DNA of 14,198 nucleotides from Euzebyaceae bacterium (lineage in GTDB: Bacteria > Actinomycetota > Nitriliruptoria > Euzebyales > Egibacteraceae), in NCBI GenBank assembly GCA_013698135.1, contig JACCVM010000265.1, positions 1 through 14,198 on the forward strand, given 5' to 3'. Below the pieces are notes generated by a model. That model saw nothing but the letters and a program-made list of their open reading frames with translations, was not told the DNA's origin and did not search any database. Position numbers and translations under genes: made by a program. The number at the start of each line of letters is the position of its first letter. Positions within the stretch are counted from its first letter, which is position 1. Positions 7,301 through 13,038 of this stretch are shown in pieces.

Positions 7301-7417
7301 ACCCGCTACATGGGAGCGGTCACCTACCACGACACGGATGCCCCGGCCGACTACCGAGACGGCCTCATCGGGCAGACGATCGTCCGAGTCGACGTTGGAG
7401 AGCCCAGCGGGCCCTGA
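4334..7417 (+). CDS. secreted subtilisin-like serine protease (S8 family) with PA, Fn3-like and PPC-like domains
   Basis: ATG 4334 is chosen because AGGGAG (4322-4327) precedes it by 6 bases and the protein then opens with a signal peptide (RRARRALFICAAMTLAASLM, cleavage near residue 35). The product is 1027 residues. Residues about 58-156 are an I9-type inhibitory propeptide (NSVYIVRFKDRPA, YSFNGVAATMSA). The catalytic triad is complete: D200 (VVVGVLDTGVWPEH), H291 (DADGHGSHTAS) and S613 (AGTSMSSPHVAG), with oxyanion N395 (SAGNAGPG). A PA domain (about 450-520; EGNIVLCDRGVNARV, GGVGMVLANV) is inserted between N395 and S613. This is the layout of plant cucumisin-type subtilases and related bacterial enzymes. 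A Fn3-like domain follows (about 713-812; TRTVTNVGPSALY), then a PPC-like domain (about 830-955; DDLDLYVFNADG, PAGVYTVYVHGWE), often removed during maturation. It is expected to hydrolyse extracellular proteins. It is monocistronic, with a hairpin terminator immediately downstream. Confidence 0.95.
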   Translation: MHPSPRLTPRRARRALFICAAMTLAASLMSAPVSGSTTGAEGSQGAAVRAVAADKATNSVYIVRFKDRPAVAYRGKLDGFPRTQPLAGERIDRTSTAVRRYVGLLDGQHDAALEAVGVPQSQKLYDYRYSFNGVAATMSASQAAELAARPEVFSVAPQFFAKPQTDNSPEFVGLEGKNKLWDRLGGRRNAGKGVVVGVLDTGVWPEHASFSDRKNPHRGRFYRNQRGRRVFNPVIFPDPPTSWNGTCQSGERWSTSDCNNKLIGARWFVEGFEANQIIEEDYLSPRDADGHGSHTASTAAGRGGVSASILGNDLGKISGMAPRAHVAVYKVCWNGGQGGCAGADLVAAIDQAVADGVDVINYSIGSDSPVLLSGDSVSFLFANEAGVFTATSAGNAGPGAGTVGSPAVAPWVTSVGASTQDRAFVGTVVLGNGERYRGASVTRGIAEQRIVYAADAGNELCLPGEFTNDGLIEGNIVLCDRGVNARVEKSFAVQQAGGVGMVLANVVPNDTIFTDTHYVPSVHLIRKRGNAVRSYIAEAGEDATARLIGGRRHDVAGNRMASFSSRGPNGGAPDIITPDVTAPGVQVLAANTPTPFTGAGQPGQMFQAIAGTSMSSPHVAGIAALLTQRHGLWSPAMMESALITTARRNVTKENGAKADPFDYGGGHVRATRSDNPGLVYDADFDDYLDFLRGTGDVASDEGAEIPDPSNLNLATIGVADLAGIQTVTRTVTNVGPSALYTANTTNAPRGVTMSVNPPLLRLNTGESATYEVTFTVTDDAQVNEWAFGSLNWTDGDHSVRSPVAVRPVPIAAPDEVLGDGNSGDISYDVTFGYSGEFAAEPRGLEPATEYEDTVQDDPNNSFDPGGAGITTHEVTVAEGTEYARFSLFDEETDGEDDLDLYVFNADGEFVGGSGSGTSEEQVDLVAPPAGVYTVYVHGWETDGPSADYTLFEWQVSSADRGNMTVDAPEDATLGETAEVTVAWDGLADDTRYMGAVTYHDTDAPADYRDGLIGQTIVRVDVGEPSGP

Positions 7418-7443
7418 GATCCACGGGGCCTGAGGAGCAACGG

Positions 7444-7473
7444 CTGGGGGGCGCCCTGCGGGGCGCCCCCCAG
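7444..7473. terminator. strong hairpin between convergent genes
   Basis: CTGGGGGGCGCCC (7444-7456) pairs perfectly with GGGCGCCCCCCAG (7461-7473) around a TGCG loop, a 13-base-pair stem. There is no T run, only CGTTGT after it, which is common for terminators in high-GC actinobacteria. It lies between the subtilase gene and the converging DUF6458 gene and may serve both. Confidence 0.8.
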
Positions 7474-7495
7474 CGTTGTACGCGCAACGGAAGTA

Positions 7496-7729
7496 TCAGT
7501 AGGTGTCGCGGTCGCGAACAACCTCGCGGTCGCGCGGGCGGTCGTCGGTGACGGTGGTGCGACGTCGGGGACCGAAGATGGTCAGCGTGAGGATCAGGCC
7601 GACTACCCCGGCCACCATCAGAATGATCCCGACGACGGGAAGATCGACGCCGAAGAGATCCTCGGTCGCGACCGCGAAAGTGAGGATCGCGCCGAGCACG
7701 ATCAGGACGATGCTCGTGCCGATACCCAT
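7496..7729 (-). CDS. small membrane protein, DUF6458 family
   Basis: A 77-residue protein. AGGAGG sits 7 bases before the ATG at 7729 on the minus strand. It opens MGIGTSIVLIVLGAILTFAV and has two transmembrane helices (about residues 4-21 and 31-52; VVGIILMVAGVVGLILTLTI). It ends in a highly charged tail (RRRTTVTDDRPRDREVVRDR) that probably faces the cytoplasm. The 'MGIG.SI.LI..GAIL.FA', 'D...VG.ILM..G..GL' pattern is that of the actinobacterial DUF6458 family, whose function is unknown. It is transcribed toward the subtilase gene and divergently from the EamA transporter, with about 155 bases between the two starts. Confidence 0.85.
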   Translation of the reverse strand: MGIGTSIVLIVLGAILTFAVATEDLFGVDLPVVGIILMVAGVVGLILTLTIFGPRRRTTVTDDRPRDREVVRDRDTY

Positions 7730-7858
7730 GGAATGGCCTCCTGAGCACCTCGGGCCGCCGGCACACTACCGACAGCAGGATGCTGGTGACTATAGGGTTT
7801 CCGTGCCGGGCGCTGCGGAAACGACGGGTCCGCCTGGCCAGTCGGGCGGTCAGCGAGG

Positions 7859-7870
7859 AACGCTAGCGTT
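7859..7870. promoter_or_regulatory. perfect 12-base palindrome before the EamA gene
   Basis: AACGCTAGCGTT is self-complementary and ends 14 bases before ATG 7885, where an operator would block transcription or initiation. It contains TAGCGT (7864-7869), a possible -10 element that would give a very short or leaderless transcript, consistent with the lack of an SD site. No adjacent regulator is seen. Confidence 0.4.
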
Positions 7871-7884
7871 GGTACCCAGAACCG

Positions 7885-8871
7885 ATGGCCGCCTCCACCC
7901 GAACACCCTCCGCCACCGCCGACCGGCTGCAACGCGCCGGCCGGCGGCAGCCGCTTGTGCCCATCTGGCTCGGGGTGGCGCTGTACTCGACCGGACCGGT
8001 GCTCGTACAGGCCTCGTCGCTGTCGGGCCCGGTGTTCAGCTTCTGGCGGCTGTGGCTCGGCGTGCCGGTGCTCGGCGTGGCCACCCTCCTGCTGCTGCGC
8101 AACGGCGGCCGGCGTCCGAACCGCCGAGCGCTGCGCTGGCCGCTGTACTCAGGCCTGGCCTTCGGCCTTCATCAGCTGATGTTCATGACGGCGCTCAAGG
8201 CCACGTCGGTCACCGACGTGTCGTTGATGAACACGCTGGCGCCGATCGTCGTCGCGATCGTGGCCGTACCGCTGTTCGGTGAACGGCCGAGCCGCAGCTT
8301 CCGCCTGTGGACGCTGCTGGCGATGGCCGGCGCCGCCGTCGTGGTGCTCGGCGCCTCCAGCGGTCCCCAAGGACAACCGCTGGGGATGGTGCTCGCGCTG
8401 GGCAACGTCTTTGCCTTCGCCGCGTTCTTCCTGGTGAGCAAGCTCAGCCGTGTCGACATCGACGTGCTGCCGTTCCTGCTCGGCACGATGTTCGTGGCGG
8501 CCCTGACGGTCAGCGCCTTCGTGTGGATCACCCACCAACCGCTGGGGGCCATCGGCGGCCGCGATCTGCTGTTCACGCTCGCCGTCGCGGCCGGACCGGG
8601 TGCCATCGGGCACTTCGCCACCACCTGGCCGCTGCGCTGGGTCGCCGCCAACGTCCCGCCCGTGATCCGGCTGGCGCAGCCGGTGCTGTCCGGGGTGCTG
8701 GCGTTCCTGATCCTCGGCGAGGCGATCACCAGCGCGCATCTCCTCGGCGGATCGCTGACCCTCGCGGGCGTCTGCGGCGCGCTGCTGAGCACGGTGGCTC
8801 GTGACTCCGCCGACGCCGAAGCCGAGACGGACGAGGGCGTTGGCACCGGGCCCGCCGCCGAAACCGTCTGA
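7885..8871 (+). CDS. EamA-family (drug/metabolite transporter superfamily) membrane permease
   Basis: A 328-residue protein with about ten hydrophobic helices in two EamA-type halves. The first half contains FSFWRLWLGVPVLGVATLLL, ATSVTDVSLMNTLAPIVVAI and the typical helix-loop GERPSRSFRLWTLLAMAGAA. The second half repeats the pattern with NVFAFAAFFLVSK, RWVAANVPPVIRLAQPVLSG and LGEAITSAHLLGGSLTLAGV. The paired 'A....N.L.P....L......GE......GG..I..GV' motifs mark the family, which exports or exchanges small metabolites; the substrate cannot be read from sequence. N and C termini are charged and disordered (C-terminal EAETDEGVGTGPAAE). The ATG has no obvious SD site; initiation may be leaderless or weak. 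A palindrome lies just upstream and a GC-rich hairpin follows about 55 bases downstream. Confidence 0.9.
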   Translation: MAASTRTPSATADRLQRAGRRQPLVPIWLGVALYSTGPVLVQASSLSGPVFSFWRLWLGVPVLGVATLLLLRNGGRRPNRRALRWPLYSGLAFGLHQLMFMTALKATSVTDVSLMNTLAPIVVAIVAVPLFGERPSRSFRLWTLLAMAGAAVVVLGASSGPQGQPLGMVLALGNVFAFAAFFLVSKLSRVDIDVLPFLLGTMFVAALTVSAFVWITHQPLGAIGGRDLLFTLAVAAGPGAIGHFATTWPLRWVAANVPPVIRLAQPVLSGVLAFLILGEAITSAHLLGGSLTLAGVCGALLSTVARDSADAEAETDEGVGTGPAAETV

Positions 8872-8893
8872 ACGCGCTGCGAAACGTCGGTGC

Positions 8894-8908
8894 CGCGACT
8901 CTGTCGCG
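8894..8908. repeat. short inverted repeat CGCGAC-TCT-GTCGCG
   Basis: Six-base perfect arms around TCT lie just upstream of the TTGACA at 8915. A further GTCGCG occurs at 8923-8928, 20 bases (about two helical turns) from the one at 8903. The arrangement flanks the -35 element and could be an operator. Confidence 0.35.
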
Positions 8909-8914
8909 CCTACA

Positions 8915-8944
8915 TTGACAAAGTCGCGGGACCCCCGTTGGGAT
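8915..8944 (+). promoter_or_regulatory. promoter candidate for the DUF2277 gene
   Basis: TTGACA (8915-8920) is a perfect -35 hexamer. The best -10 at an acceptable distance is TGGGAT (8939-8944, 18-base spacer), a poor match that lies inside the tandem repeat. Start choice and sigma factor are uncertain. Confidence 0.35.
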
Positions 8945-8961
8945 CCCGCGTTGGGACCCCG
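8926..8961. repeat. tandem 13-mer repeat with hairpin potential
   Basis: CGTTGGGATCCCG (8936-8948) is followed directly by CGTTGGGACCCCG (8949-8961), identical but for one base. GCGGGACCCC (8926-8935) can also pair with GGGATCCCGC (8940-8949) around CGTT with a single mismatch. The hairpin could terminate the EamA transcript; the tandem repeats could bind a regulator of the DUF2277 gene. Confidence 0.55.
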
Positions 8962-9010
8962 GGCTGGTGCACATCGGGGTAGCCACAGCGAGAGACAAAA
9001 GGAGCCGTCG

Positions 9011-9229
9011 ATGTGCCGCAGCATCAAGACCCTGCGCGAGCCATACACCCCAGAAGCCTCCGAGGCCGAGATGCGCGCAGCAGCCTTGCAGTACGTGCGC
9101 AAGGTGTCCGGCTACCGGGAGCCGTCCCGCGCGAACGCACAGGCCTTCGACCGGGCGGTGGAAGAGATCACAGCCGCCACCGATCAGCTCCTCGCCGAGC
9201 TGACCGTCGGCGGTCGACGCCCAGCCTGA
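9011..9229 (+). CDS. DUF2277 family small protein
   Basis: A 72-residue protein. AAAAGGAG (8997-9004) lies 6 bases before the ATG. The start MCRSIKTLREPYTPEASEAE and the central AALQYVRKVSGYREPSRANA are hallmarks of the DUF2277 family, soluble proteins of about 70-90 residues found in many bacteria with no established function. The C-terminal half (FDRAVEEITAATDQLLAEL) is helical. The invariant Cys2 next to the start is a feature of the family and could matter for metal or redox chemistry, but that is speculation. It has its own leader with a TTGACA element and seems to be transcribed alone. A separate promoter candidate lies before the next operon. Confidence 0.9.
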   Translation: MCRSIKTLREPYTPEASEAEMRAAALQYVRKVSGYREPSRANAQAFDRAVEEITAATDQLLAELTVGGRRPA

Positions 9230-9258
9230 CCTCGCCCTCACGGGCGCGACGCGGCCCG

Positions 9259-9264
9259 TATGCT
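9259..9264 (+). promoter_or_regulatory. -10 candidate for the DUF4129-MoxR-DUF58 operon
   Basis: TATGCT at 9259-9264 fits the TAnnnT consensus and is the only such site between the DUF2277 gene and the operon. There is no convincing -35, which is common in actinobacteria. Transcription would start near 9271, about 50 or 100 bases before the two possible translation starts. Confidence 0.35.
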
Positions 9265-9368
9265 GACGCTGCCGCGGCGCCGGGTCGCGGAGACCTCCGC
9301 AGGCGATCAGGAGGCCCAGCATTTCCAGGCCGGCGAGCTCGGAGCGGACCGCCGCCGTCGCGCTGGCG

Positions 9369-10172
9369 GTGGCGATCCTCGGGCTCCTCGCCGTCGCGGG
9401 CCTGGCCAGCCGGGCCTTGCCGAGGGGTCGGCAGACCAGCCTGAGCAGCTCCGGCGTCGACCTGTCCCGAGGGATCGAAATGGCCGTGGGCGTGCTGTTC
9501 GTCGTCGCGATCGTGGTGCTGGTGTGGGCGATGTGGCCCAGCGGCGACGAGCGGCCGCGGCTCCCGCGACGCCGGCCAGCCTGGCAGACCTACCTGCTGC
9601 TCGCCGCCGTCATCGTCGGACTGACGCTGCTGCAACCGACCGGCCTGCTCGACCCGGGGCCACCCGCAGGTGAGGCGGGCGACGCTGCCGAGGAGTCGTC
9701 GAATCCCGGGGCCGCCTCGGCGGCCTCACGGTGGGGGCCGCTGCTGCTGACCGTGGCGCTGGGCTTCGCGCTGCTGGCGCTCGCCGCCCAGCGTCAGCAC
9801 ACAACCGCCGTGCCGGATGAGCACCACATCGTTGATGACGCCGGACGCGCAACGCGGGGCGCAGCCCAGCTCCGGCCACCGCCTGCCGCAGCGTTGGGGG
9901 ACGACCCCCGCAGCAGGGTGCTGCGCGCCTACGCGCGGATGGAAAGCGAGCTGGACGCTGCGGGATGGCCGCGTCGCCCCACCGAAGCGCCTGGCCAGTA
10001 CCGCACGCGCGTCAGTCGCGCCGCGCCCTCCACCGCACCCGCCGTTGGACGGCTGACCGCGGCCTACGAGGTCGCCCGGTTCGCCGATCGCCCGGTCGAC
10101 GAGGCTCGCGCATCCTCGGCCGAAGCCGCCCTGGACCAGCTACTGGCAGCGGTGCGGCAGGTGGCGCGATGA
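9369..10172 (+). CDS. membrane protein with C-terminal DUF4129 domain, first gene of the MoxR operon
   Basis: From GTG 9369 the product is 267 residues, but this start cuts into the first hydrophobic helix. The frame is open further upstream, and the only good SD (AGGAGG, 9309-9314) sits 6 bases before an ATT codon at 9321, which would add SRPASSERTAAVALAV, a better membrane-protein N-terminus. Both starts are possible. Four hydrophobic segments are seen (LLAVAGLASRAL region, IEMAVGVLFVVAIVVLVWAM, YLLLAAVIVGLTLL, LLLTVALGFALLALAA). A cytoplasmic DUF4129 domain (about residues 185-265) follows: SRVLRAYARMESELDAAGWP, TEAPGQYRTRV, LTAAYEVARFAD. DUF4129 genes commonly accompany MoxR ATPases and DUF58 proteins; their molecular role is unknown. 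The stop overlaps the start of the next minicistron (ATGA). Confidence 0.85.
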   Translation: MAILGLLAVAGLASRALPRGRQTSLSSSGVDLSRGIEMAVGVLFVVAIVVLVWAMWPSGDERPRLPRRRPAWQTYLLLAAVIVGLTLLQPTGLLDPGPPAGEAGDAAEESSNPGAASAASRWGPLLLTVALGFALLALAAQRQHTTAVPDEHHIVDDAGRATRGAAQLRPPPAAALGDDPRSRVLRAYARMESELDAAGWPRRPTEAPGQYRTRVSRAAPSTAPAVGRLTAAYEVARFADRPVDEARASSAEAALDQLLAAVRQVAR

Positions 10173-10219
10173 ACCGTGTTGCGGGCGCCGCTGCTCCGCT
10201 GCCACAGGCCGCCCCGTGA
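10169..10219 (+). CDS. 16-codon minicistron bridging two operon genes
   Basis: ATG 10169 overlaps the upstream TGA (ATGA, 10169-10172). The frame encodes MNRVAGAAAPLPQAAP and its TGA (10217-10219) overlaps the GTG of the next gene (GTGA, 10216-10219). AGGTGG (10159-10164) is 4 bases upstream. The peptide has no recognisable motif. Its position suggests it carries terminating ribosomes across the gap, so that the membrane protein gene is translated by reinitiation. It could be a chance frame, but a second one of the same design lies at 11735-11773. Confidence 0.5.
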   Translation: MNRVAGAAAPLPQAAP

Positions 10220-10743
10220 CCCGCGTCGTGGCCGCCGCCGTCCTCAGCGCCGCCGTCGCGGCGACCGCGTTGTTGCTGCTGCAAGGCTCAGCGGCGCTGG
10301 TGGCGTTCGAGGCGCTGCTACTGGCCGTGGTGGTGTCGGGCCTGCGGCTGTCGGCGCCGCGGCATGAGGAGAACGACTTCTCCATCCCGGTCTTGTGGCG
10401 GCGCGGGAGACCTCCCGCTGCGCCGACCGGGGTCCCTCCGTCACTGCAGCGGTTGCAACGACTCGTCAGCTTCTCGCTGTCGACCGCGTTCGACGCCGAA
10501 TACCGGCTGCGCCCACGGCTGCGCGCCCTCGCCGAAGAACGCCTTGCAGGCGCCGCCGGCATCAGCCTTGCCCAGCCTGAGGCGGCCCGCTCGGCGGTTG
10601 GCGAGGTCGCCTGGGACGTGCTGCGCCGCGACCGGATGATGCCGACCGAGGACAAAGCCCCTGGGATGGATCCGGCGGTGTTACGGGACACGCTCGGCGC
10701 GTTGGAGCGACTGGATCCCGGACGATCGGCCGGCTCGGAATGA
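10216..10743 (+). CDS. membrane-anchored protein of unknown function in the MoxR operon
   Basis: A 175-residue protein from GTG 10216, which overlaps the stop of the minicistron. Two transmembrane helices at residues about 3-23 and 27-46 (AAVLSAAVAATALLLLQGSA, LVAFEALLLAVVVSGLRL) are followed by a cytoplasmic helical domain. That domain contains LQRLVSFSLSTAFDAEYRLR, LRALAEERLAG, VGEVAWDVLRRDRMMP and LGALERLD. I recognise the 'LV..SLS.A.DA..RLRP.LR..A..RL' and 'LW..LR.DR..P' style from actinobacterial proteins encoded beside MoxR and DUF58 genes, but know no function. The stop overlaps the MoxR start (ATGA, 10740-10743). Its place in the operon suggests a membrane partner of the MoxR ATPase. 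Confidence 0.8.
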   Translation: MTRVVAAAVLSAAVAATALLLLQGSAALVAFEALLLAVVVSGLRLSAPRHEENDFSIPVLWRRGRPPAAPTGVPPSLQRLQRLVSFSLSTAFDAEYRLRPRLRALAEERLAGAAGISLAQPEAARSAVGEVAWDVLRRDRMMPTEDKAPGMDPAVLRDTLGALERLDPGRSAGSE

Positions 10744-11738
10744 GCGCACCCGACAGCCGGCACGAGCTGACCCCGGCGGCCGCCACCGACCTCGGGCACC
10801 GCATCCTCGACGAGGTCGAGCGGGCGGTGGTCGGCAAGCGCGCGGTGCTGGAGCTGGTGCTGGCCGCGTTGCTGGCCGACGGCCACGTGCTCGTCGAGGA
10901 CAAACCCGGACTGGCCAAGACCCTGATCGGCCGTGCCTTCGCGCAGGTGACCAGCATGCGGTTCTCGCGCATCCAGTTCACCCCGGATCTCACCCCGATG
11001 GATGTCACCGGCTCCTCGGTGTATGACCAGCGCAGCGCCCGGCTGGAGTTCCACCCCGGGCCGGTCTTCACCAACGTCCTGCTCGCCGACGAGGTCAACC
11101 GCGCGCCGGCCAAGACCCAGGCCGCGCTGCTGGAGGCCATGCAGGAACGGCAGGTGACCAGCGACGGGGTGACGCGGCCGCTCGAAGGCCCGTTCTTCGT
11201 GCTGGCCACGCAGAACCCCATCGAGTTCGAGGGCACCTATCCCCTTCCCGAGGCGCAGCTCGACCGCTTCCTGGTGCGCATGAGCGTGGGTTATCCCGGC
11301 CGCGACGACGAGTGGGAGGTGCTGTCGCGGCGGCTGGACCGGGGCGCCGACGAGGTGGATCTGAACGTCATCGCCGAAGGCACGGCGGTGCTGGCCATGC
11401 AGCGGGCCGTCGAGGCGGTGCACGTCGAGGCCGACGTCGGCTACTACATCGTCGACCTCGCGGCGGCGACTCGGGCGAGGCCGTCGGTGCTGGTGGGTGC
11501 CAGTCCCCGCGGGTCGCTGGCGCTGGTGAAGCTGTCCCGAGCGCGGGCATTGCTCGACGGCCGCGACTTCGTGACGCCCGACGACGTCAAGGCGGTCGCC
11601 GTGCCGGCGCTGGCTCACCGCCTGGTCCTGCATCCCGAGCTGTGGGTCAGCGGCGTCAGCGCCGAGGATGTCGTCAGCCAGTGCCTCGACCTGGTACCCA
11701 CGCCACAGTCAATTCCAACAGGTAGGTCGGCGTCATGA
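10740..11738 (+). CDS. MoxR-family AAA+ ATPase
   Basis: A 332-residue protein, normal length for the family, starting at ATG 10740 in a four-base overlap. The Walker A motif is VEDKPGLAKT (K60), the Walker B motif is LLADEVNRAPAKTQAALLEA (D117, E118), sensor 1 is ATQNPIEFEGTYPLPEAQLD (N159), and the C-terminal lid contains GASPRGSLALVKLSRARALL. MoxR ATPases act as chaperones that help mature or insert metal or cofactor into partner proteins, often ones with VWA-like domains. Here the likely partner is the DUF58 protein encoded just downstream. The enzyme appears fully functional. Its stop overlaps the start of the second minicistron (ATGA, 11735-11738). Confidence 0.95.
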   Translation: MSAPDSRHELTPAAATDLGHRILDEVERAVVGKRAVLELVLAALLADGHVLVEDKPGLAKTLIGRAFAQVTSMRFSRIQFTPDLTPMDVTGSSVYDQRSARLEFHPGPVFTNVLLADEVNRAPAKTQAALLEAMQERQVTSDGVTRPLEGPFFVLATQNPIEFEGTYPLPEAQLDRFLVRMSVGYPGRDDEWEVLSRRLDRGADEVDLNVIAEGTAVLAMQRAVEAVHVEADVGYYIVDLAAATRARPSVLVGASPRGSLALVKLSRARALLDGRDFVTPDDVKAVAVPALAHRLVLHPELWVSGVSAEDVVSQCLDLVPTPQSIPTGRSAS

Positions 11739-11773
11739 CGGCAAGCAGCGCGGCGGTAGGTCACGATCCGTGA
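11735..11773 (+). CDS. 12-codon minicistron bridging MoxR and DUF58 genes
   Basis: ATG 11735 overlaps the MoxR stop (ATGA, 11735-11738). The frame encodes MTASSAAVGHDP and its TGA (11771-11773) overlaps the GTG of the DUF58 gene (GTGA, 11770-11773). The peptide has no recognisable motif. It reproduces the design of the 10169-10219 minicistron: start in the upstream stop, stop in the downstream start. Reinitiation coupling is inferred. A weak GGTAGG (11721-11726) lies 8 bases upstream. Confidence 0.5.
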   Translation: MTASSAAVGHDP

Positions 11774-13038
11774 CGAGGCGCCCCACCTACCGGCTCGCGG
11801 CCTATGTGGCCCTCGCCGTCGTTGCCGTGGTGGGCGGGCTCGCGCTCGCGCGTCCCGAGCTGGTGGTCTTGGCGGCGCCGCCCGCGCTCCTGGTGGGACT
11901 GGGGCTGCTCAGCGGTCGACGGCTGGACGTCGCCGTCAGCGTGGCCGTCGACCGCCAGCGCGGCATCGAAGGGCAGGACGTCGAGCTGCTGGTGACCTTG
12001 ACCGCGATCGAGCGTGGCGCTCACCTGGAGGTGGCTGTCGTGCTGCCCGACGGGCTGGTGGCGGTCGACGATGCGGCGATCGTGCGCCTGGAGGCCGGCG
12101 TGTCCCGCTCGCTGCGGATCGCGGTGCGCTGCCAACGGTGGGGGGCGTACCGCCTCGGCGGGGTGCGACTACGGGTGGTCGACCCGTACGGGATGTTCAG
12201 CGCGACGGCCGCGACCCGCCCGACAACTACGCTGAAGGTCTATCCGCGGGCCCCGGTCCTGCGGCGCCTGCTCGCACCGCTGGAAACCCAGCTGCAGCTG
12301 GGCACCGTCCGCTCGCGGCACAGGGCAACGGGGGTGGAGCTGGCGGAGCTGCGCCCGTACACCCCCGGCGACGACGCACGGGCGATCAGTTGGCGGGCGA
12401 CGGCCCGGCGCCAGGAGCTGTGGGTCGCCGAGCGCCATCCCGAGCGCAGCGGCGATGTGGTGCTCGTCCTCGACACGCTCACCGAGGCGCGTACGGGCGC
12501 GGCGGGCACGCTGGACCTGGCGGTGCGCGCCGCCACGGTCCTGCTGTCCGGGCATCTGGCGCGACGTGACCGCGTTGGCGTCGTCGGTCTGGGCGGCACG
12601 GTCACCTGGCTGCGTCCGGGAATGGGTGCGGTGCAGCGGTATCGCCTTATCGACGCGCTGCTGACCAGCCGCATCCTGCCCACGGCGGTGTGGGCCGGTG
12701 CGGCCGGGATTCCGGTGCGGGCGCTGCCCCCGCAAGCGCTGGTGATCGGGCTCAGCCCGCTGCTGGATGAGCGGGTCGTCCGCGCCTTCGCCGACCTCGC
12801 CGGGCGTTCCGTGGACATGGCGCTGGTCGAGCTCGACCCGGACGCATTCCTGCCCCCGGTCGCCGACGAGCCCGACCGGCTGGCCCGTCGGCTGTGGGCG
12901 CTGGAACGAGACAACGTGCGCCGACGCTTCCTACGCCGTGGGATCGCGGTCGCCGCCTGGCATCCCGACGAACCGTTCGAGACCTCGCTGGTGAGGCTGG
13001 AGGCGTTCCGACGAACGACGCGACGCGCATCCGCTTGA
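11770..13038 (+). CDS. DUF58 family membrane-anchored protein
   Basis: GTG 11770 is chosen because it overlaps the minicistron stop and precedes the membrane segments directly; longer frames would run deep into MoxR. The product is 422 residues. Two N-terminal helices (LAAYVALAVVAVVGGLALA, LVVLAAPPALLVGLGLL) are followed by a beta-rich region with RQRGIEGQDVELLVTLTAIE. Next comes the DUF58 signature (about residues 190-220), ELRPYTPGDDARAISWRATA, then VAERHPERSGDVVLVLDTLT. The latter is the start of a VWA-like fold, but the metal-binding DxSxS is replaced by DTLTE, so metal binding is doubtful. DUF58 proteins are usual companions of MoxR ATPases; a role in cell-envelope or protease-like complexes has been proposed but not settled. 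The stop overlaps the TTG of the next gene. Confidence 0.92.
   Translation: MTRRPTYRLAAYVALAVVAVVGGLALARPELVVLAAPPALLVGLGLLSGRRLDVAVSVAVDRQRGIEGQDVELLVTLTAIERGAHLEVAVVLPDGLVAVDDAAIVRLEAGVSRSLRIAVRCQRWGAYRLGGVRLRVVDPYGMFSATAATRPTTTLKVYPRAPVLRRLLAPLETQLQLGTVRSRHRATGVELAELRPYTPGDDARAISWRATARRQELWVAERHPERSGDVVLVLDTLTEARTGAAGTLDLAVRAATVLLSGHLARRDRVGVVGLGGTVTWLRPGMGAVQRYRLIDALLTSRILPTAVWAGAAGIPVRALPPQALVIGLSPLLDERVVRAFADLAGRSVDMALVELDPDAFLPPVADEPDRLARRLWALERDNVRRRFLRRGIAVAAWHPDEPFETSLVRLEAFRRTTRRASA

Noticed and set aside
10140..11633. Minus-strand frame of 497 residues opposite the membrane protein and MoxR genes
   Set aside because: Antisense shadow of genes with clear conserved motifs; no recognisable domains.
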